Below are positions 33,579-42,103 of a stretch of 64,000 nucleotides of DNA, in pieces; the first letter of the stretch is position 1, and each line of letters starts with the position of its first letter. Position numbers and translations under genes: made by a program. The DNA is from Natronococcus sp. AD-5 (lineage in GTDB: Archaea; Halobacteriota; Halobacteria; Halobacteriales; Natrialbaceae): NCBI RefSeq assembly GCF_030734285.1, contig NZ_CP132294.1:3782001-3846000 (forward strand). The letters are read 5' to 3'. The notes beneath the pieces were generated by a model that saw only the letters and a program-made list of their open reading frames with translations, made no database searches and had not been told where the DNA came from.

Positions 33579-34856
33579 TCATCCGTCGAACCGGTTCGCG
33601 ATCTGCTGAGAGAGCTCGGTGAGGTACACGGAGCCCCAGACCGCGGCGACGACGGCGCCGACGAGGTCGAACAGGAGGTCGACGATCGTGTCGCTGATGC
33701 CGTGCTGGGCGACGACCGCCTGGATGCCGAGTCGCTGTGCGCTCTCGTCGATGACGAACTCCATGAGTTCCCAGACCACGCCGAACGCAAGGACGAACAC
33801 GAGGATGAACGCGAACAGCATCGTCGGCGGGAAGTAGACCTCGTCGGTGTGGAGGTCGATGGCCCGAACGACCGCGTACCCCGCCGCGGCGACGATCGAC
33901 GCGGAGACCGTGTGCGTCAGGCTGTCCCACGAGCCGATAATCCCGTACAGTCCGGCCGAACCGAGCACGTGGAGGAAGACGGCCGCCGTGAGCCAGAACG
34001 CGAGTCCCGGCTCGATCGGCAGCCGGTAGTCGCGCTCGAGGAGCGCCGGCAGGAACGTGATCGCGAGCGCGATCGCGGCGTTCGCGATCGTCGTCAGGTC
34101 GCGACCGACGAGGCCGTACAGCAGGAGGACGGCGAGCGTCACCTGCAGGACGCGGGCGAGTCGCCGAACGGTCGGATCGGGAACGTCCAGTCGACCGCCG
34201 AGCAGCGGCGGCACCGGAACCGCTTCGCCGTCGGGTGCGGATCCCAGCGAACTCTCCTTCCGCTCGGTGACGCGCTCCGTGTGTTCCCGAAAGTGCCGGT
34301 CGAAGACGACGCCGGCGAGGAGTCCGGCGACCGCCGCGTAGGCGAAGTCGATCATCATCGCGCGGTTGGCCGCGTCCTGCGAGCGCCCGCCGAGGACGTA
34401 CGCGGTCCCGAACGTGACGTCCGAAACCCACTGGGCGACGTTCCACGCCCCGGCGACGGCGAGGGTCGTGAGCACGACCAGAACGACCGCGAACGAGTGG
34501 TTCATCCTGACCGGCGTGAACCGGTGGATCTCGACGGCGGCGACGAGCGCGACGGCGGCGACGGCGACGTAGACGGCAACGGTCGTCAGGGGTGACTCGC
34601 CGAGTATCGTCGCGTCGACGACGGGGACCAGGACGAGGACCAGCAGTTCCCAGGGCGGCATCACCAGCGGATCTCGAAACGCGACCGCCGGAGCGAGCAC
34701 GATGACGACCGCGAATCCCGTGAACGCGAACCAGCGGTAGGAGCCGTCGAGCGCGTGATTGATCGCCAGCACGGCGAGGACGGTCACGAGCACCCAGCCG
34801 AGGGCCGCGTTCCGTTGCGGCGCGTCGAGTACGTTACCGGGTCGAGCGTCCGCCAT
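33579..34856 (-). CDS. Polytopic membrane protein (DUF2238/YjdF-like domain)
   Basis: A 425-residue protein with about ten hydrophobic segments. The C-terminal half has WDSLTHTVSASIVAAAGYAV and FGVVWELMEFVIDE, close to the YjdF/DUF2238 family, in which a conserved His and Glu lie within helices. The N-terminal half looks like a weaker copy (FGTAYVLGGRSQDAANRAMM), suggesting an internal duplication. A soluble linker separates them near residues 195-235. The activity of the family is unknown. The gene is monocistronic. Confidence 0.7.
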   Translation of the reverse strand: MADARPGNVLDAPQRNAALGWVLVTVLAVLAINHALDGSYRWFAFTGFAVVIVLAPAVAFRDPLVMPPWELLVLVLVPVVDATILGESPLTTVAVYVAVAAVALVAAVEIHRFTPVRMNHSFAVVLVVLTTLAVAGAWNVAQWVSDVTFGTAYVLGGRSQDAANRAMMIDFAYAAVAGLLAGVVFDRHFREHTERVTERKESSLGSAPDGEAVPVPPLLGGRLDVPDPTVRRLARVLQVTLAVLLLYGLVGRDLTTIANAAIALAITFLPALLERDYRLPIEPGLAFWLTAAVFLHVLGSAGLYGIIGSWDSLTHTVSASIVAAAGYAVVRAIDLHTDEVYFPPTMLFAFILVFVLAFGVVWELMEFVIDESAQRLGIQAVVAQHGISDTIVDLLFDLVGAVVAAVWGSVYLTELSQQIANRFDG

Positions 34857-35071
34857 ACGCGTACTACGGGTCGGAGACCCTAAACGCGAGAGCCTGAATG
34901 GTGGACACCTGTCGTTTCACGAGGGCACTTGGACCGCTTCGCGCCCGCTACTCGCCGACGAACGCGCCTTCGGGCCGCTTCCAAGTCCGGACGGTACGGC
35001 TCCGTTCGACGGGAGGCGCTGCTCGCCTCGGAGAGTTGCCTTTAGGAGACCGTCCGACGTACGATTCGCGT

Positions 35072-35410
35072 ATGGGTTACGACACGGCATCGAAGTCGGA
35101 CGTCGAATCGGTCGTTCCGGAGGACGCCGGCGGAATGTGGTTCCTCAAGGACGCGCTCGGGGCGGACCAGTTGGGTCTGACGGTGCTCGAGCTCGAGCCC
35201 GGCGAGCGGGGGATGGAACACGACGAGACCGGAACCGGCCAGGAAGAGGTCTACTACGTCGTCGAGGGGACCGTCGAGGTCGAACTGGAGGACGAGACGG
35301 TCACGCTCGAATCGGAGGACGCGATTCGACTCGATCCCGACGAAACCCGCCAGATCCACAACAGCGGTAACGAGCGGACGATGCTCGTGCTGGCCGGCGC
35401 ACCGCTATAA
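35072..35410 (+). CDS. Cupin domain protein
   Basis: A 112-residue single-domain cupin. The first motif is represented by HDETGTGQEEVYYVVEGTVE and the second by RLDPDETRQIHNSG. The metal site would use H51, a Glu of QEEVYYV and H96. A TATA-like CCTTTAG and a short spacer precede the ATG. Small cupins of this type serve as isomerases, dioxygenases or sugar-binding proteins, and no choice can be made. Its 3' end overlaps the convergent SnoaL-like gene by six bases. Confidence 0.85.
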   Translation: MGYDTASKSDVESVVPEDAGGMWFLKDALGADQLGLTVLELEPGERGMEHDETGTGQEEVYYVVEGTVEVELEDETVTLESEDAIRLDPDETRQIHNSGNERTMLVLAGAPL

Positions 35411-35869
35411 GAGCGGGCGCTCTCGAATCGCCCTCGATCGGGTCCCGCTCGAGGGGGCGATTCCGAGCTGTTGGAACATCCCGAACAGATCGAAATTCGC
35501 CCAGCGCTCCGCGACTTTTCCGTCTTCCACTCGAACGACGCCGATTCCCATAATGTCGATCTCGTTTCCGGTCGGTTCCAGGCCCATAAACGTCCCCTCG
35601 TGCGTTCCGGTAACTCGTCCCCAGAAGGCCGCCTTGTCGCCTTCGACGATGTACTCCTCGACGTCGTACCGCAGGTCCGGAAAGGCGTTCCGGTAGTCCC
35701 GAATGAATCGTTTGAACTCCTCGAGGCCTTCCGCACCGTCAACTGTCGGATCGTGATACAACTGGTCTTTCGTCAGTACGTCGTCCATTCGGCCGGTATT
35801 CCCCTCGTTCCACGCGTCTTCGACGTACTTGCGGGCGATCTGTTTCGTCCGTTCGCCGTCGAGCGTCAC
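35405..35869 (-). CDS. SnoaL-like ester-cyclase family protein
   Basis: A 154-residue protein with the NTF2-like fold of the SnoaL/ester cyclase family. Its landmarks are VEDAWNEGNTGRMDDVLT, HDPTVDGAEGLEEFKRFI, the FPDLRYDVEEYIVEGDKAA strand pair, and GTHEGTFMGLEPTGNEIDI. Family members act as cyclases or isomerases on polyketide-like substrates or simply bind ligands. Its stop overlaps the cupin gene on the other strand. No biosynthetic cluster is nearby, so a general housekeeping or detoxifying role is as likely. Confidence 0.8.
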   Translation of the reverse strand: MTLDGERTKQIARKYVEDAWNEGNTGRMDDVLTKDQLYHDPTVDGAEGLEEFKRFIRDYRNAFPDLRYDVEEYIVEGDKAAFWGRVTGTHEGTFMGLEPTGNEIDIMGIGVVRVEDGKVAERWANFDLFGMFQQLGIAPSSGTRSRAIRERPLL

Positions 35870-35930
35870 AACTCAGTTACGGCCGAATAGCTAATCAGTG
35901 TGCCGCGGTTCCGGGATTCGGGGACGAGAC

Positions 35931-36009
35931 GGTCCGGGTCCGAGAATCGAACTTCGGTCGTTCCGATCGCGTTGCTCGCTTCACTCTCTGGTTCGATTCT
36001 CGGACGGAC
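35931..36009. repeat. Partial copies of the tRNA-His 3' end, direct and inverted
   Basis: GGTCCGGGTCCGAGAATCG (35931-35949) repeats the start of the tRNA-His region at 36041 with one change. GGTTCGATTCTCGGACGGAC (35990-36009) is an inverted, shortened copy. Together they form a hairpin about 80 bases long beside the intact tRNA gene. It resembles the scars at tRNA-Val and tRNA-Phe. Confidence 0.6.
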
Positions 36010-36041
36010 TCTTGACTCCTCAGTGAAGTCGTCGTCAAAAG

Positions 36042-36114
36042 GTCCGGGTGCGAGAATCGAACCCGCGTCTCAGCCTCCACAAGGCTGAAGGATAACCACT
36101 ACCCCAACCCGGAC
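36042..36114 (-). tRNA. tRNA-His (anticodon GUG)
   Basis: On the minus strand the sequence folds as a 73-nt cloverleaf. Acceptor stem GTCCGGG pairs with the 3' side CCCGGAC, and the D arm contains GGGGTAGTGGTTATCC. The anticodon stem CAGCC/GGCTG encloses TTGTGGA (anticodon GUG), and the T arm is GCGGGTTCGATTCTCGC. Confidence 0.95.
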
Positions 36115-36257
36115 ACGCTTACACTTACTTCTACATGCGGTTGGCCTAAAATACGTTACGACTCGAGGACGGGACTGTGCGACTCCGTGCCGTGCGTTTT
36201 CGCGGCCGTCGACGACCGGGACGCTTTTCGGCCGGCCGCTCGTATAACCGTCAACGC

Positions 36258-36713
36258 GTGGCTATCACCGACAAGATCTACGTCAAGAACCACCGCCAGC
36301 TCAGCTCCCAGCTCGAGACGAACATCCCGAAAGGGGCGTTCAAGGGCTCGACGCTTGACGTGCTCTTCCAGGGCGAGGGACTCGAGAAGTTAGACGAGGC
36401 GACCCGCGAGCGGGTACTCGACTTCTCGAGCGACTTCCTCGACTGCGCCTGCGACAACAATCCCTACTGCGGCTGTCCGGAGCGGAAGTTCATCCGGTAC
36501 CTGCTCGAACTCCGCGCCCAGGGGCTCGGTCCGAACGCCATCGTCGACGTCATGACCGACGACTACATGGTCTACGCCTACTCCGGCGACATCCTGTCGT
36601 TCCTCGACAGCGGCGTCCGCACGCTCGAGGCGGCGGAGGGGCTCGCACGGGTCGAGGGCACGGACGAAATGCACGACGAGATCCGACAGACGAAACGGGA
36701 TCTCGCGAAGTAA
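36258..36713 (+). CDS. Haloarchaeal conserved protein (DUF5814-like)
   Basis: A 151-residue protein with a GTG start at 36258, chosen because VAITDKIYVKNHRQLSSQLE is the conserved beginning. A Cys-rich centre CACDNNPYCGCPERKF with four cysteines probably binds zinc, followed by a helical LLELRAQGLGPNAIVDVMTD region. It resembles the haloarchaeal domain I know as DUF5814 (name from memory), which I associate with helicases. Here it stands alone next to tRNA-His and converges on an RHH gene. A nucleic-acid role is plausible but not shown. Confidence 0.65.
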   Translation: MAITDKIYVKNHRQLSSQLETNIPKGAFKGSTLDVLFQGEGLEKLDEATRERVLDFSSDFLDCACDNNPYCGCPERKFIRYLLELRAQGLGPNAIVDVMTDDYMVYAYSGDILSFLDSGVRTLEAAEGLARVEGTDEMHDEIRQTKRDLAK

Positions 36714-36716
36714 CGC

Positions 36717-37124
36717 TCAGCGCAGCTGCGAGGGACCGTCGGCGTCGTCGAGATCGTCGAGCAGGAGCACCTCGTCTTCCTCGCCCTCGAGTCGGTCCTG
36801 TAGCTCGTTGACGTAGGCCTTGTACTCGTCGAGCTGTTCGCGCAAGTGGTCGGCCTCGAGCTCTAAGCGCTCGTGTTCGCGGATGAAGCTCTTGGGGACC
36901 TCGACGGTCGGGGGAAACGAAAGGTTTCCGTCCGCGTCCGTCTCGCCCGCCTCGAGATCGGCCTCCGGGACCACGGCGACCCGGCCGTCGTGGTCGACGA
37001 GCAGGTCGACGTAGTCGCGGAAGACCGCGGACAACGAGATGTCGCGCTCCTCGGCGATGTCCTGCAGCGCCTCGAAGGCGTCCTCGTTCACGCGAAACGA
37101 GATCGTCTTGTTCTTGTTGCCCAT
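36717..37124 (-). CDS. Ribbon-helix-helix regulator with coiled-coil tail
   Basis: A protein of about 135 residues. The first 45 (NKTISFRVNEDAFEALQDIA, then ISLSAVFRDYVDLLV) are a CopG/RHH DNA-binding domain. A linker leads to a strong coiled coil (ERLELEADHLREQLDEYKAY) and an acidic end. A TTAAATA box centred near 37153 lies about 29 bases before the ATG at 37124. That favours this leaderless start over the ATG at 37139, which would lie only 14 bases from the box. It follows the RPA genes in the same direction but has its own promoter. Its targets are unknown. Confidence 0.75.
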   Translation of the reverse strand: MGNKNKTISFRVNEDAFEALQDIAEERDISLSAVFRDYVDLLVDHDGRVAVVPEADLEAGETDADGNLSFPPTVEVPKSFIREHERLELEADHLREQLDEYKAYVNELQDRLEGEEDEVLLLDDLDDADGPSQLR

Positions 37125-37257
37125 CGGTACGATATTCATCGGGCAACGTATTTAACCGTTTGTCAGACGATCGCACTGTGCGTTCGTCGTGACGTGGTCC
37201 GTCTCCCGATCGATCGCGAACGAAAAGAAACGGTGTGCGGTGTGTCAGCCGTCGATC

Positions 37258-37893
37258 TTAGGCCGTCGCTTCGGCGTCCTCGACGTCCTCGAGGCTCTCG
37301 AGGGCCTGGATCACGTCGTTCCGGTAGTTGACGACCGGCGAGTCGTAGCGCTCGCGGGCCATCTGCGCGTACTCGTTGGTCGGCGCGGTGGAGCCGGTTT
37401 CGGGGGCTTCCTGTTCGTTTTCCCACTCCTCGAAGGCCTCGATGCGATCGAGGGTGCGCTCGGCCGTTTCGACGACCCAGCGGTCGCGGGTGTCCTCGTC
37501 GACGACCGCGATGGACTCGGGACGGACGGAGACGTTGACGTTTCCGTCGTCGGTCTCGAAGGTCCGCGGTTTGCCGACGATCGCGACGTAAGCCGGCGGC
37601 TCCGTATCGCGGAGGACGGAGGCCGCCTCGGGCTGGTACTGTCCGGCGTAGACGAAGAACGTCCCCGTCGGGTCGACGACGCGTCCGCGCCAGTACTCGC
37701 TGTCCTCGCCGACGTCCTCGGTCTCGGTCAGCGTGCCGACGATGAACACGCGGTTCGCGCGGTCGCCAGTCGGGAGTAGCGCGTAGTTTGGCGCGCGTTC
37801 GTCGTCGCTTTCTTTGAACGTGTACGTCGAATCGTTGAATTCGGAGGCGAAGACGCGACGCGCGACTTCGCGGGTGAGTTCTGCCTGGGACAT
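37258..37893 (-). CDS. RPA-associated protein (COG3390)
   Basis: A 211-residue protein of the COG3390 family found in haloarchaea as the partner encoded beside RPA genes. An N-terminal OB-fold (roughly residues 30-115, with NRVFIVGTLTETEDVG and WRGRVVDPTGTFFVYAGQY) is followed by a conserved helical C-terminus (YAQMARERYDSPVVNYRNDV). Genetic work in Haloferax links these partners to their cognate RPA in DNA repair. One base separates its start from the RPA stop codon, so the two are co-translated. Numbering as rpap3 is likely but not certain. Confidence 0.85.
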   Translation of the reverse strand: MSQAELTREVARRVFASEFNDSTYTFKESDDERAPNYALLPTGDRANRVFIVGTLTETEDVGEDSEYWRGRVVDPTGTFFVYAGQYQPEAASVLRDTEPPAYVAIVGKPRTFETDDGNVNVSVRPESIAVVDEDTRDRWVVETAERTLDRIEAFEEWENEQEAPETGSTAPTNEYAQMARERYDSPVVNYRNDVIQALESLEDVEDAEATA

Positions 37894-37894
37894 G

Positions 37895-38824
37895 TTACAT
37901 CGACCTCGCTTTGATCAGCAGCTGTTCGGCGTCGGCCGGCCCGTCGAGTTCCTCGACGTCGTCGGCGAGGACGTAACGGCCGAACGTCGGCCCCTCGATG
38001 CGGTAGTAGGTGCCGACGATCTGGTCTCGGATCTCGTCGGCGACCACGGTCGTATCGAGCGCGTCCATCGCCATGTCCTTGGCCTCCTCAAGGCTGATTC
38101 CGGTCAGCCCTTCGGTGGCGTCCTTGTCGAAGATGACCTCGTGGGCGTCGAGGCCGTCGTCGACGACGGCCTTGATGCGGAGGTCGAACTCGCCTTCGAC
38201 CTCACCGTGTTCGTTACACCGTCCGTTCTGGAGCACTCGAGTGCAGTTCTCCTTCGGGCAGCGCTTGATGAGCCCGCTGCCGCTTTGCATGTCCACGAGG
38301 GCGCCCTCGATTTCGCTCGTGTCGTCGCCGACCTCGAGGTCCTCGTCGAGTTCCTCGACGACGGTCGTGCTGTTGAGTTTGACCGAGTATCGTCCCTGGT
38401 ACTCGTCGGTGACGACGTTACGGAGTTCGTAGACGCCGCCCTCGTCGAGACTCGGGAGCTCGGATTTCGCCCACTTGGTGAACTTGATCGTCCCCGTCGG
38501 GTCGCCCAGCAGGCCGACCTGCGCGACGGAGTCGCTCCGGGGCTCCCACAGCTCGATGACCTTGGCCGTGAGGTCGATCCACTGCTCGGGCTCGTCGACG
38601 TCCTCGATCTTCGCGGCCTCGCTCGAGCCGCCTGCGAGGTCCTCGCGCTCGAGGCCGGCTTCCTCGAGGTAGTGGTTGGTGACGCTCCGGCGCGCCTCGT
38701 CGATCGGCACTTTGTACTCGTCGACGAGCGTCGTCAGTCGATCCTCGACGTCGTCGACGCTGACGTCGATGTGGTCCGAAAACTGGTCGTGTATGTCGTC
38801 CGCGTGCTGTCGTACGTCGCTCAT
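37895..38824 (-). CDS. Replication protein A, single-stranded DNA-binding (RPA3-like)
   Basis: A 309-residue archaeal RPA. A small helical N-terminus precedes an OB-fold (about residues 75-165, with GLLGDPTGTIKFTKWAK and YELRNVVTDEYQGRYSVKLN). A Cys/His zinc finger CPKENCTRVLQNGRCNEHG and a second OB-like region follow. It coats single-stranded DNA in replication and repair. The ATG at 38824 is favoured because AGGAGGAGG lies just before it, and a TTTAAATAC box near 38882 puts the transcript start between 38824 and the ATG at 38866. The partner gene follows directly. The single-OB plus zinc layout suggests Haloferax Rpa3. Confidence 0.85.
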   Translation of the reverse strand: MSDVRQHADDIHDQFSDHIDVSVDDVEDRLTTLVDEYKVPIDEARRSVTNHYLEEAGLEREDLAGGSSEAAKIEDVDEPEQWIDLTAKVIELWEPRSDSVAQVGLLGDPTGTIKFTKWAKSELPSLDEGGVYELRNVVTDEYQGRYSVKLNSTTVVEELDEDLEVGDDTSEIEGALVDMQSGSGLIKRCPKENCTRVLQNGRCNEHGEVEGEFDLRIKAVVDDGLDAHEVIFDKDATEGLTGISLEEAKDMAMDALDTTVVADEIRDQIVGTYYRIEGPTFGRYVLADDVEELDGPADAEQLLIKARSM

Positions 38825-38973
38825 TGTGTCACGCCTCCTCCTTGGTTTCACTGGGAGGCATACCATGGTTCGCTCCCGATCGTATTTAAACTGCCGCCAC
38901 CGGAGTGAAAGTGAACCTCGAGCGCCGACGTGCAGGTCGACGGATCGGCGTGTCGTACGCGCTCAGCCGTCAG

Positions 38974-40218
38974 CTACGGCGATTCGACGTCGACCTCGAC
39001 GGCGTTCGGCAGAACGGCGTTCGCGGCGTAACCGCCCTCGTTCCAGGGGAACTCGTCGTCCTCGAGCGCATCTCGCCACGCGTCGGGATTCGAAATGCGC
39101 ATCGGTTGTCGTCGGCCCCGTTCGTCGGTCGCGCGCGACGCGAGTACGTGCGTCCCCGGCGTCGCGTCCCACCCGCAGCGAAACAGCCGCCACGCGCCCG
39201 CGTAGTCGGGGCCGAACAGCTCCGCCTCGTCCCACGTATCGCCGCCGTCGGTCGAGACCTCGACCCCCGCGACGTCGTCGTCGCCGGCCCACGCCACGCC
39301 GGTGATTTCGACCGTTCCGTCGTCGGGGACGGAGACGGGCGATTCGCCGTTCGGCGCCCCGATGAGCGACATCACGGTCTGGTCGAACGCGTACGGATGC
39401 GCCGGCTCGCCCGTCTCGAGTTGTTCCCACGTATCGCCCGTCTCGACGGTTTCGTTCGACTCCGGCTCGACGTCGGCGGGATGGATCCGGTAAGACTTCT
39501 GCTGCCAGTAGGCGTGCTCGCCGGGTCGATCCAGGGAGTTCTCGACGACCATCGTGTCCATCAGCCGGAGCTCTTCGACCCACTTGACGCTGTTCACGCC
39601 GTACCAGCCGGGGACGATCATCCGAACCGGGAAGCCGTGTTCGGGCGGCAGCGGCCGGCCGTTCATCTCGTGGGCGAGGATGCAGTCGTCGAGCGCCTTC
39701 GAGAGCGGGATCGACCGCGCGAAGACGTCGTCGCCGTCGGACGGATCGCCGCCGATAGCCGTGAGCCACGTCCCGTCGGCCACGTCCTCCAGCTGATCGT
39801 GCAGCACGGAACTGATCGGCGTTCCGGTCCAGACGGCCGTCCCGGCGGCCTCGTTTCCCCACTGGACGCTTCCCGTCTCCGGTCGGTGCTGTCCGCGACC
39901 GTTCCCGGCGCACTCCATCGTGTGCGCGACCGCGACGGTCGGGAACTCGCCTTTGAGTTCGGATAGTGAGTACCCTCCCTCGAGATCACCCGTCAGCGAC
40001 ACGCGCCAGGAGTCAGCGTCGGCGTCGGGGATATCGTTTCGGTGACAGACGAAGTGCTCCTCGACGGGCGTCAGCCAGTTCGCGTAGGTATCCCTGCTGA
40101 CCGCGCCGACGACGGTGTACTTGTCGGCCTCGTCGCGCGTCTCTCGCACCCCGTCCTTTCGCTCGAGGATCGCATCGATCTCGTCGTGGCGGTTCTCTCG
40201 AGGCTGTTCTGTGGCCAT
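38974..40218 (-). CDS. Sulfite-oxidase-family molybdopterin enzyme
   Basis: A 414-residue protein of the sulfite oxidase family. The molybdenum-ligand cysteine is C103 in TMECAGNGR. HGFPVRMIVPGWYGVNSVKW (about 195-215) is the pterin-binding core, and the last 120 residues form the Ig-like dimerisation domain (TVEITGVAWAGDDDV, then AWRLFRCGWDA). No heme domain, signal peptide or Tat motif is seen, so a cytoplasmic, heme-free enzyme is suggested. Substrate could be sulfite or another S- or N-oxide, and the physiological partner is unknown. The gene is monocistronic. Confidence 0.85.
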   Translation of the reverse strand: MATEQPRENRHDEIDAILERKDGVRETRDEADKYTVVGAVSRDTYANWLTPVEEHFVCHRNDIPDADADSWRVSLTGDLEGGYSLSELKGEFPTVAVAHTMECAGNGRGQHRPETGSVQWGNEAAGTAVWTGTPISSVLHDQLEDVADGTWLTAIGGDPSDGDDVFARSIPLSKALDDCILAHEMNGRPLPPEHGFPVRMIVPGWYGVNSVKWVEELRLMDTMVVENSLDRPGEHAYWQQKSYRIHPADVEPESNETVETGDTWEQLETGEPAHPYAFDQTVMSLIGAPNGESPVSVPDDGTVEITGVAWAGDDDVAGVEVSTDGGDTWDEAELFGPDYAGAWRLFRCGWDATPGTHVLASRATDERGRRQPMRISNPDAWRDALEDDEFPWNEGGYAANAVLPNAVEVDVESP

Positions 40219-40351
40219 GGATATCGTACCACACGAAGCGAAAAAGTCCTTCTCCACGACTGGCGCTCGGCGTCTCCCTGGGCGCGAAACGGATCCGGGG
40301 ACGGGGCCGCCGGCGACGGGACTATGTGGCCGCCCGCCCAACGGGACGACG

Positions 40352-40663
40352 ATGTCGGACCGTCGTCGGCTCGAGCGATTCCTCCGAACGAAGCTCCGGA
40401 AGGCGGGCGAGCGATACGAAGCGGTGCGCGAATCGACCGACGGACAGCTCGACGAAGCCCGGGACGCCTACGAGTCAGCGCGGAACGCCCGCGGGCTCCC
40501 GACGGACGAGGAGGACCGCGTCAAGATCGTCTGCCGGCGCTACGCGGAACGACGGGCGGCCACGCTCGACGACCAGTATCGACCGGCCTGTTACGAGGCG
40601 GGCCACCCGGACTGCGAGGGCTGCGCCGAAGACGTCCGCGAGGGCCGGATCGAAACCTGGTGA
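40352..40663 (+). CDS. Small haloarchaeal protein (DUF7091-like)
   Basis: A 103-residue protein. A basic helical N-terminus (RRRLERFLRTKLRKAGERYE) and a long charged helix lead to a short Cys-containing end (CYEAGHPDCEGCAEDVREGR), where C-x7-C-x2-C could hold metal. It matches the halobacterial family I know as DUF7091 (from memory). No function is known. It diverges from the sulfite-oxidase-family gene and precedes a nucleotidyltransferase remnant. Confidence 0.7.
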   Translation: MSDRRRLERFLRTKLRKAGERYEAVRESTDGQLDEARDAYESARNARGLPTDEEDRVKIVCRRYAERRAATLDDQYRPACYEAGHPDCEGCAEDVREGRIETW

Positions 40664-40669
40664 CCGCCG

Positions 40670-40857
40670 ATGGGGTTCCCCATCGTCGCCTGCGTCCTCG
40701 CTGACGGAACCGGTACCCGACTCTATCCGGCGAGTCGACCCGGCCGACCGAAACAGTTTCTCACGCTGAGTGGTTGGTGACCGGTCGCTGCTCTCGGACG
40801 CTCGAGCGCACCCGGTTCGCCGACGAACGGTCCGTCCTCGGAACCCGACGAGGAAGG
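40670..40857 (+). pseudogene. N-terminal remnant of a mannose-1-phosphate guanylyltransferase-type gene
   Basis: ATG 40670 opens IVACVLADGTGTRLYPASRP and then PKQFLTLSG, the nucleotide-binding start of sugar-1-phosphate nucleotidyltransferases, but TGA follows at 40778-40780. The next residues of the family continue in other frames: DRSLL from about 40780, then RTLERTRFADERSVLGT from about 40797. At least two frameshifts and the loss of more than 250 downstream residues show a decayed gene. The usual GGTGTR has become DGTGTR. Confidence 0.7.
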
Positions 40858-40879
40858 GCGGTGAGCCGGTCGGTCGCCG

Positions 40880-41119
40880 TCACTCGTCGTCTCGATCGTC
40901 CCGCGTCACGACCCGCTCGACGATGGAACGGTCACTGCCGTCGTAGACGTACGTTGCCTCCTCGTCCTCGTCGAGCGTCTCCCGGTGGCTCCCGTCGCAG
41001 AACGGGAACGAGTCCGAGAGGCCGCACTGGCAGATCGCGACGTCTCCCTTCTCGCCGTCGATATCCGACGGATCGAGTTTCCGCGGACCGGTTTCCTCGA
41101 GTTCGACCAGTCGTGTCAT
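40880..41119 (-). CDS. CDGSH-type iron-sulfur protein
   Basis: A 79-residue protein with the complete CDGSH signature: C30, C32, C41 and H45 in CQCGLSDSFPFCDGSH, which bind a 2Fe-2S cluster through three Cys and one His. The N-terminal part (TRLVELEETGPRKLDPSDID) is the short beta region usual in prokaryotic small CDGSH proteins. It should act in electron transfer or redox sensing in the cytoplasm. It is monocistronic. Confidence 0.9.
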   Translation of the reverse strand: MTRLVELEETGPRKLDPSDIDGEKGDVAICQCGLSDSFPFCDGSHRETLDEDEEATYVYDGSDRSIVERVVTRDDRDDE

Positions 41120-41254
41120 CGGTGGACGTCGGGGCCGGAGCGACGAAAACGTTCGCTTCGGCGGTCGATCGAGGCGACACCCGTTCGCCGCCGAATAATT
41201 TCGGCGAACGATAAGGTACTTGACTCCGGTCCCGAATTCAGACGTGTAGCAGCG

Positions 41255-41548
41255 ATGAGTTTCCCCGCCGTCGAAACGCTTACCGCGATCGCCCTCGCCG
41301 TCGTCAAGACGCTCGTCCTCGTCGTCGGAAGCGCGATCACGTACTTCGCGTTCAAGGCCTACCGCCGAACGCGGCAGCCGGCGCTGGGATACCTCGCGGG
41401 GGGATTCGGCCTCGTCACGCTCGGACTCGTTCTGGCCGGCGTCCTCCACGAACTCCTCGGCGTCCCGCTCGAGACGGGCATCTTCCTCGAGAGCCTGCTG
41501 GTACTCGCGGGCTTTCTCGTGATCGCCTACTCGCTGTCGGTCTCCTGA
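41255..41548 (+). CDS. Small membrane protein (DUF7521-like)
   Basis: A 97-residue protein with three hydrophobic helices (about residues 10-33, 45-66 and 75-94). A conserved FKAYRRTRQPALGYLAGGFG loop lies between the first two. This matches the halobacterial three-helix family I know as DUF7521 (from memory). It has no charged catalytic residues. In haloarchaea such genes are often near winged-helix regulators; here it lies beside the CDGSH gene. Confidence 0.7.
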   Translation: MSFPAVETLTAIALAVVKTLVLVVGSAITYFAFKAYRRTRQPALGYLAGGFGLVTLGLVLAGVLHELLGVPLETGIFLESLLVLAGFLVIAYSLSVS

Positions 41549-41671
41549 CAGGCCCTCCTTCCCGACACGCTAGCGTCGACAGTTCCGCGTCCGTTTATGT
41601 CCGGTCACGCGATCGGTCCCTGCAGTCTCCTGCGGTGACTATACAGTTTTTCGTACTGACTCCGCGTACGC

Positions 41672-41911
41672 ATGTGTGCAACCTTCACCGGCGACGACGA
41701 AGGAAAACGCGTCGTCAACGCGAATGGCGATGCGGTCGGCATCGTCAGCGACGTCGAACGCGGAACGGCCTACGTCGATCCCGATCCGGGTATCACGGAT
41801 ACGATCAAGTCCCGACTCGGCTGGGGCGACGCCGACGAGGAAACCTATCCGCTCAACGACGACAACGTGAACGCCGTCACCGGCGACGAGATTCGGTTGA
41901 AGCGCCTCTGA
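41672..41911 (+). CDS. Small PRC-barrel-like protein
   Basis: A 79-residue acidic protein. After MCATFTGDDEG it reads VNANGDAVGIVSDVERGTAYV followed by DPDPGI, the beta-strand pattern of PRC-barrel domains found in haloarchaeal stress and RNA-related proteins. A short linker with GWGD and a final strand (VTGDEIRLKRL) complete the fold. Function is unknown. It lies between the membrane protein and the amidase in the same direction but with its own spacing. Confidence 0.65.
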   Translation: MCATFTGDDEGKRVVNANGDAVGIVSDVERGTAYVDPDPGITDTIKSRLGWGDADEETYPLNDDNVNAVTGDEIRLKRL

Positions 41912-42103
41912 GTCGCGTCCGGGCCCGCCGTGAGAAGAACCAGCGCTCGAGCGTAGAGCGCTGTCGGCGCCTCGGCGTACCGACCCGTCGTCTCCTCTTC
42001 CTCCCCCGTTGCGAATCCCTGGAGCCACGGCGACGGCGATCGACGTCCGTTGCTTGCCAGTGCCACCTCCGCCCACTTTACCGAAACGAACGATTGACCG
42101 TGT

